From the NCBI RefSeq assembly GCF_917627385.1, contig NZ_CAKJTL010000041.1, forward strand, positions 1 through 53,862: a stretch of DNA of 53,862 nt. Direction: 5' to 3'. Made by a program: the position numbers and the translations under genes. Each line of letters begins with the position of its first letter. Position 1 is the first letter of the stretch. Source of the DNA: Protofrankia sp. CiT1. Its GTDB lineage: Bacteria; Actinomycetota; Actinomycetes; Frankiales; Frankiaceae. The notes beneath the pieces were generated by a model. The model was not told where the DNA came from. It was given only the letters and a program-made list of their open reading frames with translations, and ran no database searches. Below, in pieces: positions 48,461-53,862 of this stretch.

Positions 48461-49498
48461 ATGACGGGGGCTCAGTCGTCTAGGGATTGTGCTGTCGTTG
48501 GTGTAGCCGTGGGTGGCGAGAGTGAGCTGTCGGTAAACGCCGACGCGGATTCTGGGTTACCCTCAGCCTGCTTGCCCTCAACCCGCAGCCGCTTCGTTCG
48601 AGGGATGCTGCGCGGAGTAACCGAGGAAAGCGCATCCCTCCCGTCCATCGAGCTGCAGGGCATCCCTCTGGTATGCCTCACGGTCGCGGACGCGCGTATC
48701 GCGGTCCGGACCGCGATGGAAGATCCCCGGCCCGCCCTTGTGGCCTATGTCAACGCGCACTCGCTCAATCTTGCCTACACCGATGTCGCTTATCGGGCCG
48801 CGTTGCAGCGGGCGCACCTGGTGCTGCCGGACGGTATCGGCGTCGCGGTCGCGGCCAGGATGCGAGGCCTGCGTTTTGCCGCGAATCTCAACGGTACGGA
48901 TTTCACTCCGGTGTTACTCGCCCTTGCCGCCGAACAGGGGTATCGGGTCTTCCTGTTCGGCGGTCGCGACGCTGTGGCCAGCCAGGCCGCCGAGGCGCTG
49001 CGGGCGCGGATTCCGGGGCTGTGCATCGCCGGTGTACGGGACGGCTACGGCTGGGCGGACGACCCGGATTCCGTCGTTGAGGAAATCAGGGCGGCGCGAG
49101 CGGATCTGCTGGTGACCGCGCTTGGCAACCCGTTGCAGGAGCTCTGGCTGGACCGCTATCTGGAGGCCACGGGCGTACGGCTCGGCGTCGGCGTCGGCGC
49201 GTTCCTCGACTTCACGGCTGGCCGGGTTCCGCGTGCCCCGGATTGGATGATCAAAAATCGGCTGGAATGGGTGTGGCGTCTCAGTGTCGAGCCACGCCGG
49301 ATGTGGCGCCGGTATCTGGTCGGCAATCCACTGTTCATCTGGCGGACGCTGGTGAGCAGACAGCCACCCGCCCAGCTTCGGCTGAGCCGGCGCGTCCTCG
49401 CTGGAACGTATCCGCTTCCAGCCGGATCGTGGGGTGTTCACCATCAGCAGCCGGCCACCGACGCCGGGTTGGTCCCGTCGGCGCGGGGGCCACGGTGA
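48461..49498 (+). CDS. WecG/TagA/CpsF-family glycosyltransferase (GT26)
   Basis: A 345-residue protein with a ~60-residue variable leader, then a GT26 domain: IPLVCLTVADARIAV, YVNAHSLNLAYTDVAYRAAL, LVLPDGIGVAVAARMRGL, YRVFLFGGRDAVASQAAEAL, LLVTALGNPLQELWLDRYLE, FLDFTAGRVPRAPDWM and NRLEWVWRLSVEPRRMWRRY. The family adds ManNAc or ManNAcA to undecaprenyl-PP-GlcNAc, usually as the second sugar of the unit. The catalytic Asp is probably in LPDGIGV. ATG 48461 follows GGGGGGA closely; ATG 48440 is alternative. The stop overlaps the next GTG (GTGA). Confidence 0.92.
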   Translation: MTGAQSSRDCAVVGVAVGGESELSVNADADSGLPSACLPSTRSRFVRGMLRGVTEESASLPSIELQGIPLVCLTVADARIAVRTAMEDPRPALVAYVNAHSLNLAYTDVAYRAALQRAHLVLPDGIGVAVAARMRGLRFAANLNGTDFTPVLLALAAEQGYRVFLFGGRDAVASQAAEALRARIPGLCIAGVRDGYGWADDPDSVVEEIRAARADLLVTALGNPLQELWLDRYLEATGVRLGVGVGAFLDFTAGRVPRAPDWMIKNRLEWVWRLSVEPRRMWRRYLVGNPLFIWRTLVSRQPPAQLRLSRRVLAGTYPLPAGSWGVHHQQPATDAGLVPSARGPR

Positions 49499-50553
49499 CC
49501 GCGGATCTCCAGCCGGCCAGCTCCGCCGAGCGGCCGGTCGCGGCGTCGTCCGCCGTGGCTGCCTGGCCGGCGGATGCGGAGCGGCCGGATGCGCCGGATG
49601 CGCCGGATGTGACGGTGGTTGTCGTCACCCGCAACAACGCTGATGTCATCGTGGACTGCCTGGCCGCACTGCCAGCGGCCTTCGAGGGCGAGCTCTCCTG
49701 GCGGGCCGTGGTCGTCGACAACGCCTCGGTTGATGACACGGCGCTGCTGGCGGCCAAGGCCAGTCCTGACGTGCTGCTGTTGGCGACCGACGCCAACAGT
49801 GGATACGCGGCGGGTGTCAACGCTGGCCTGGCTGCGTTGACACCGCGGCGCGCGGTTTTGGTGATCAATCCCGACGTGCGGCTGGACCGCGGCAGCGTCC
49901 AGGCGCTGTGGGCGGCCCTGCGGCCCTTTGACACCGGCATCTGCGTACCGAGCCTGCGCGATGCGCGTGGCCAGGTGCGCCACTCACTGCGCCGTGAACC
50001 CACAGTGCTCCGGGCGCTGGGCGAAGCGCTGCTTGGCAGTGACCGGTCCGGGCGGATGGCGACGTTAGGCGAGATCATCATGGATGATCGCCTGTACGCC
50101 GCACCCCAGGTCGCGGACTGGGCGTCCGGTGCCGCAATGTTGATCTCCAAAGAGTGCCTGGATGCGGTGGGCCCGTGGGACGAGTCCTTTTTCCTTCCTT
50201 CGGAGGAGGCCGAGTTCATTCTCCGCGCTCGTGACCATGGCTTCCTGCTTCGCTATGTACCATCGGCGGGCGCTGTCCAGCTCGGTGACGAACGGCACGC
50301 AACGCCGCAGTTGTGGGCCTTGGGCCAGATGAACAGAGTACGGCTGCAACTGCATCGCCGAGGTCTGGTTGCCGCGCACGCGATGCGCTGGCTGCTGGTA
50401 CTCAACGCGGCTCTGCGCGCCCGCCGTTCGCCGGCCCACGGAGGGGCACTACGACTGCTGCTGTCCATTAACCCCGGGGTCGGCTTTCCGCCGGTGGCCT
50501 CGTTGATCGAGGCTTCTGTCGTATCGAGTGATCCGTCGATGGTCGATTCATGA
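49495..50553 (+). CDS. GT2 glycosyltransferase (rhamnosyltransferase-like)
   Basis: A 352-residue GT-A transferase. A ~35-residue Ala/Pro leader precedes VTVVVVTRNNADVIVDCLAA. VVVDNASVDDTALLA, SGYAAGVNAGLAAL, VLVINPDVRLDRGSVQALWA (Asn-Pro-Asp-Val in place of DXD) and FFLPSEEAEFILRARDHGF (catalytic Glu region) follow. The NPDV form is typical of rhamnosyltransferase-like GT2 members (WbbL group). There is no membrane segment, except that the C-terminal helices may lie on the membrane. It is coupled to the WecG-like gene by GTGA. The next gene starts 100 bp later. Confidence 0.88.
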   Translation: MTADLQPASSAERPVAASSAVAAWPADAERPDAPDAPDVTVVVVTRNNADVIVDCLAALPAAFEGELSWRAVVVDNASVDDTALLAAKASPDVLLLATDANSGYAAGVNAGLAALTPRRAVLVINPDVRLDRGSVQALWAALRPFDTGICVPSLRDARGQVRHSLRREPTVLRALGEALLGSDRSGRMATLGEIIMDDRLYAAPQVADWASGAAMLISKECLDAVGPWDESFFLPSEEAEFILRARDHGFLLRYVPSAGAVQLGDERHATPQLWALGQMNRVRLQLHRRGLVAAHAMRWLLVLNAALRARRSPAHGGALRLLLSINPGVGFPPVASLIEASVVSSDPSMVDS

Positions 50554-50653
50554 TCATATCTACGGTACGGGAAGTCGTGGCCTGGCCGGTCCGCGCTGGG
50601 GAACCGCCGCAACTCTGCGACGGGCTTACGCTGAAGAGCTCTTGGGGGAGACA

Positions 50654-51895
50654 GTGACACAGAACCGGGATACCGACACGGACACCGTTCGACCCGCGGT
50701 GACGTCGTTCCCAACGGACGTGGTCATCGTGGGGGGCTGCGGCCACGTAGGGCTTCCGCTGGGTGTCGCGCTGGCTTCGCGCGGCCGGCGGGTCCTCCTG
50801 TATGACATCGACGCGGCGGCGGTGAGAGTCGTCAACGATGGTCGTCTTCCCTTCCGGGAGCCGGGCGCTGGCGAACCGCTCGCCGAAATGACGGCGGCGG
50901 GCCGGCTGCGCGCCACGACCGATCCGGCGGTGATCTCCGAAGCCGAGCACGTGGTGGTCGTTGTGGGTACGCCGGTGGACGGGCATCTCAACCCCGACCC
51001 GCAGGTGGTGCCCAGGGCGATACGTACGTTCTCAGACCGTCTCGTCGACGGCCAGCTGCTGATCCTGCGCAGCACCGTCTATCCGGGCGTGACCGCGCTG
51101 GTGGAGAAACTCATCTCGGAGATCGGTCGGGACGTCCAGGTCGCCTTCTGCCCGGAACGCATCGCCGAGGGCCGGGCCATGACCGAGCTGTTCGAGCTTC
51201 CGCAGATCGTCGCCGCCCGTTCCGACGCCACCAGGGCGCGGGCAACCGCCCTCTTCGCCGCCCTGACCAACGAGATCGTGGATCTTCAGCCTGAAGAGGC
51301 TGAACTCGCGAAGTTGTTCACCAACACGTGGCGATACATCAAGTTCGCGACCGCCAACCAGTTCTACATGATTGCGAATGATCTCGATCTTGACTTCGAG
51401 CGCATCCGCGACGCGCTGGGCCACAACTATCCGCGGGCGGCGGACCTGCCCGGCGCGGGCCTCGCCGCCGGCCCATGCTTGTTCAAGGACACGATGCAGC
51501 TGGCGGCCGTAACCAACAACACGTTCGCTCTCGGCCATGCCGCGATGTTGGTGAACGAGGGCCTCCCGCTCTACCTGGTCTCCCGCCTGAAGGAACGTTT
51601 CGACCTTGCCGGGATGGTTGTCGGCATACTCGGGATGGCCTTCAAAGCCGGCAGCGACGACACTCGGGCAAGCCTGTCGTACAAGCTGCGCCGCATTCTC
51701 GACTACTCGGCGGCCGGTACGCTCTGCACGGATCCGTATGTCAGTACCGACGGCCGCCTGCTGCCGTTGGAGACTGTGGTCGAGCGGGCGGACCTCCTCA
51801 TCATAGCCGCGCCGCATCCGGACTACGCCGAGCTGCGGACCGAAAAGCCAGTGATCGACATCTGGAACTTGCTCGGTGCGGGCGTGCGGGTATGA
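50654..51895 (+). CDS. Nucleotide-sugar 6-dehydrogenase (UDP-Glc/GlcNAc/ManNAc type)
   Basis: A 413-residue four-electron dehydrogenase that oxidises C6 of a UDP-sugar to a uronate. It has the NAD-binding VVIVGGCGHVGLPLGVALAS, VVVVVGTPVDGHLNPD and LRSTVYPGVT, and FCPERIAEGRAMTEL (substrate recognition). TNTWRYIKFATANQFYMIA contributes the active Lys region, and GPCLFKDTMQLAAV has the catalytic Cys. ILGMAFKAGSDDTRASLSYK is in the C-terminal domain. The R-x-A-E-G and PCLFKD pattern resembles WecC/WbpA. GTG 50654 follows GGGGGAGACA. It could supply the uronate needed by the Gfo/Idh-DegT-WbpD set. Confidence 0.9.
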   Translation: MTQNRDTDTDTVRPAVTSFPTDVVIVGGCGHVGLPLGVALASRGRRVLLYDIDAAAVRVVNDGRLPFREPGAGEPLAEMTAAGRLRATTDPAVISEAEHVVVVVGTPVDGHLNPDPQVVPRAIRTFSDRLVDGQLLILRSTVYPGVTALVEKLISEIGRDVQVAFCPERIAEGRAMTELFELPQIVAARSDATRARATALFAALTNEIVDLQPEEAELAKLFTNTWRYIKFATANQFYMIANDLDLDFERIRDALGHNYPRAADLPGAGLAAGPCLFKDTMQLAAVTNNTFALGHAAMLVNEGLPLYLVSRLKERFDLAGMVVGILGMAFKAGSDDTRASLSYKLRRILDYSAAGTLCTDPYVSTDGRLLPLETVVERADLLIIAAPHPDYAELRTEKPVIDIWNLLGAGVRV

Positions 51896-51932
51896 TTTAT
51901 TTCTCGGCCGCGGGCGGTACGGAGAATATCCG

Positions 51933-52814
51933 ATGACGCCGCGGGTGTCGGTGGTGATGCCGGTCTACAACGAGGGCGACGCTATCGTCCCAGTACTCGA
52001 CCGGTTGCTCGAATCCGTGGTTCTCCCTTGCGAGATCATGGTTATCTACGATTTCGACGGTGACAGCACGGTGCCGAGTCTGGTCGCCTACGCGGAGAAG
52101 GACGCGCGGGTGCGGCCGGTCCGCAACACCTACGGGCGGGGGCCGGCGAACGCGATCCGTTTCGGTATAGAGCACGCGGTCGCACCGGTCACCGTGGTGA
52201 CGATGGCGGACGGCAGCGATGATCCGCGCCAGATCGACGAGCTGGCGCGGTTGGTTGACCGCGGTGTGGTGGTCGCCGCGGCATCCCGTTACATGCCCGG
52301 CGGCCAGCAGGTGGGTGGCCCCCTGGTCAAACGGGTGTTGTCGCGCGCGGCCGGCAGGTCCCTGTCGCTGCTCACGCGTATCGGCACCCGGGACGCGACG
52401 AACAGTTTCAAGGCGTATTCGACAAGTTTCGTCCGTAATGTGGGGATTGATAGCAGATCTGGTTTTGAGATCGGTCTTGAGCTGACTGCCAAGGCCCGCC
52501 GTCTCGGCCTGCCCGTCGCTGAGATCCCGACGATATGGCTTGACCGGGCGCTGGGCGAGTCAAATTTTGACCTTGCTCGCTGGCTGCCCGAGTACCTCCA
52601 GTGGTACCGCTTCGCCTTCGGTCGGCGGTTGACCGTCGGCGAGTTACAGGCCTTACGGCACACGGCGGGATCCGGCGGTCCCGGCCCACGAAACGGAAGC
52701 TATCCCCGACCGCGCGTCCCGAAGGCCGAGAACGCTGGTAAGGCTCCACTCGAAGGTGGCGCGAAGACTGGTTCCGCCATGTCGGCGGAGGCCCTGACAG
52801 ATAGTAAGGAATGA
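51933..52814 (+). CDS. GT2 glycosyltransferase (DPM1-like)
   Basis: A 293-residue GT-A transferase of the dolichol-phosphate-mannose synthase subgroup: RVSVVMPVYNEGDAIVPVLD, IMVIYDFDGDSTVPSLVAYA, YGRGPANAIRFGIEHA, VVTMADGSDDPRQIDELARL (DGSDD metal site), AASRYMPGGQQVGGP and FEIGLELTAKARRLGLPVAE. The region after ~260 is a polar tail without transmembrane helices, so it is soluble, unlike the GT2 at 0.8 kb. It starts at ATG 51933 with GGAGA upstream. The stop overlaps the epimerase start (ATGA). It is probably a lipid-linked sugar transferase of the locus. Confidence 0.88.
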   Translation: MTPRVSVVMPVYNEGDAIVPVLDRLLESVVLPCEIMVIYDFDGDSTVPSLVAYAEKDARVRPVRNTYGRGPANAIRFGIEHAVAPVTVVTMADGSDDPRQIDELARLVDRGVVVAAASRYMPGGQQVGGPLVKRVLSRAAGRSLSLLTRIGTRDATNSFKAYSTSFVRNVGIDSRSGFEIGLELTAKARRLGLPVAEIPTIWLDRALGESNFDLARWLPEYLQWYRFAFGRRLTVGELQALRHTAGSGGPGPRNGSYPRPRVPKAENAGKAPLEGGAKTGSAMSAEALTDSKE

Positions 52815-53848
52815 AACAGATGGCAACTGTTCTGGTGACCGGTTCGGCCGGTTTTATCGGTGGTTATGTCGTGCAGGATCTCCTGGGTCGTGGATACGAC
52901 GTGGTGGGTCTGGACAACCTCTCGAAGTACGGGCCGGTCGCTCGCAGCTATGATGATCATCCGAATTACCGGTTCATCGAGGGCGACGCGCGGGACACCG
53001 ACCTGCTGAGCGAGCTACTCGTTGACTGCGACCATTTCATCGCCGGTGCGGCCATGATCGGTGGAATTTCCTACTTCCACACCTACGCATATGATCTCCT
53101 CGCCACCAACGAACGCATCATTGCTTCGTCCTGCGATGCCGCTATCCGGGTCTTCCGCGCTGGCGGGCGGCTGCGGAAGGTGACGTACCTCAGTTCGTCC
53201 ATGGTGTTCGAGTCGACCGACCGCTGGCCGTCGGTGGAAGGAGACGAGCGCAAGGTCGCGCCGCCGCTTTCGTCCTACGGCTTCCAGAAGCTCGCGGTCG
53301 AGTACTTCGCCCGGGCGGCCTGGGACCAGTACGCGCTGCCCTACACGATCGCACGGCCTTTCAACTGTGTCGGTGTTGGCGAGGGCCGAGCGCTCGGCGA
53401 GGTCGAGGTGCTGTCCGGCAACGTGAAGCTGGCCATGAGCCATGTGGTGCCCGACCTGGTGCAGAAGGTGCTCAAGGACCAGGACCCGCTGCACATTCTC
53501 GGTGACGGCAGCCAGGTGCGGCACTACACCTACGGTGGGGATCTGGCCGCGGGGATCGTGACGGCGATGGAGCATCCGGACGCTCTCAACGAGGACTTCA
53601 ACCTCTCCACCGCGCGGTCGACCACGGTCCTTGAACTGGCTGAGCTGATCTGGAAGAAGATCAAGGGCCCGGACGTGGAGTTCCGGTACGTCAGTGACGA
53701 CCCCTTCCAGTACGACGTGGCCAAGAGGGTGCCGAACGTGGACAAGGCCCAGCGCGTCCTGGGTTTCACCGCGGACACGCCTCTTGACGTCATGCTGGAC
53801 GAGGTCATCCCGTGGATCAAGCAGGCGGTCACGGACGGCCGGATTTAG
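52811..53848 (+). CDS. NAD-dependent epimerase/dehydratase (extended SDR)
   Basis: A 345-residue nucleotide-sugar SDR. It has VLVTGSAGFIGGYVVQDLLG (NAD site), DNLSKYGPVARSYDD, IAGAAMIGGISYFHTYAYDL (replacing the usual HLAA), the catalytic SSSMVFEST region, SYGFQKLAVEYFARA (Tyr-x3-Lys) and RPFNCVGVGEGRALG, with HILGDGSQVRHYTY in the C-terminal domain. The AGAAMIGG and CDHFIA stretch sets it apart from the SDR at 36 kb. Its gene follows the GT2 by ATGA overlap and ends 14 bp before the window edge; the locus may continue beyond. The substrate is unknown. Confidence 0.88.
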   Translation: MKQMATVLVTGSAGFIGGYVVQDLLGRGYDVVGLDNLSKYGPVARSYDDHPNYRFIEGDARDTDLLSELLVDCDHFIAGAAMIGGISYFHTYAYDLLATNERIIASSCDAAIRVFRAGGRLRKVTYLSSSMVFESTDRWPSVEGDERKVAPPLSSYGFQKLAVEYFARAAWDQYALPYTIARPFNCVGVGEGRALGEVEVLSGNVKLAMSHVVPDLVQKVLKDQDPLHILGDGSQVRHYTYGGDLAAGIVTAMEHPDALNEDFNLSTARSTTVLELAELIWKKIKGPDVEFRYVSDDPFQYDVAKRVPNVDKAQRVLGFTADTPLDVMLDEVIPWIKQAVTDGRI

Positions 53849-53862
53849 AGCGACCGGCAATA

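Overview
The window is 53.9 kb of high-GC DNA with GTG and TTG starts, dense 4-bp gene overlaps and a gene order typical of Actinobacteria: pmt/rsmI, tatD-rsmA-ispE-ABC-F, tRNA-Gln-glmU-prs-rplY-pth. Protein character and context point to Frankia or a close relative; the genus is an inference from general resemblance. No transposase, integrase, CRISPR array or rRNA was seen.

Layout. 1-4.4 kb: a small unknown protein, an AT-rich gap, then a polyprenyl-sugar type GT2, a SAM methyltransferase and an integral-membrane GT-C glycosyltransferase. 4.4-7.0 kb: protein O-mannosyltransferase (minus) divergent from rsmI. 7.1-8.7 kb: a two-gene unit of a cytosolic periplasmic-binding-fold protein and a DUF218 membrane protein. 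9.0-10.8 kb: tatD and rsmA. 10.9-16.4 kb: material lying between rsmA and ispE, namely a Pro/Ser/Thr-rich membrane protein, an HNH endonuclease of the 13E12/DUF222 family with an SOS-box-like palindrome on its start codon, and a seven-gene minus-strand Asp23/Gls24 envelope-stress cluster (three Asp23-type proteins, DUF2273-like, AmaP-like, DUF6286-like and a small HPD-motif protein). 16.7-19.7 kb: ispE and a Uup-type ABC-F ATPase. 19.9-27.3 kb: fatty-acid desaturase (minus), tRNA-Gln(TTG) with a readable promoter, then glmU, prs, an esterase, a NeuD-like acyltransferase (minus), rplY and pth. 27.3-29.8 kb: an MFS transporter and a beta-propeller protein.

30.2-53.8 kb is a surface-polysaccharide locus. 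It opens with a 1628-residue secreted protein (N,N-dimethylformamidase-beta-like module plus four DUF4082 domains alternating with Ig-like domains). A near-perfect terminator hairpin follows, then seven genes joined by 4-bp overlaps: Gfo/Idh dehydrogenase, SDR epimerase, glycosyltransferase, DegT aminotransferase, glycosyltransferase, DegT aminotransferase, WbpD-like acetyltransferase. A Wzx flippase lies on the opposite strand. Then come a DUF4082 lipoprotein, a Wzz-like co-polymerase without a kinase domain, a Wzy/O-antigen-ligase polytopic protein, a WecG/TagA transferase, a GT2, a UDP-sugar dehydrogenase, another GT2 and an SDR epimerase at the window edge. Together these could make an amino-uronic-acid-containing repeat unit, flip it by Wzx and polymerise it by Wzy/Wzz. 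The DUF4082 proteins at both internal borders may be its surface partners. This DUF4082-linked locus is the best candidate for an undescribed system here. The SOS-box HNH gene and the HPD protein in the Asp23 cluster come next.
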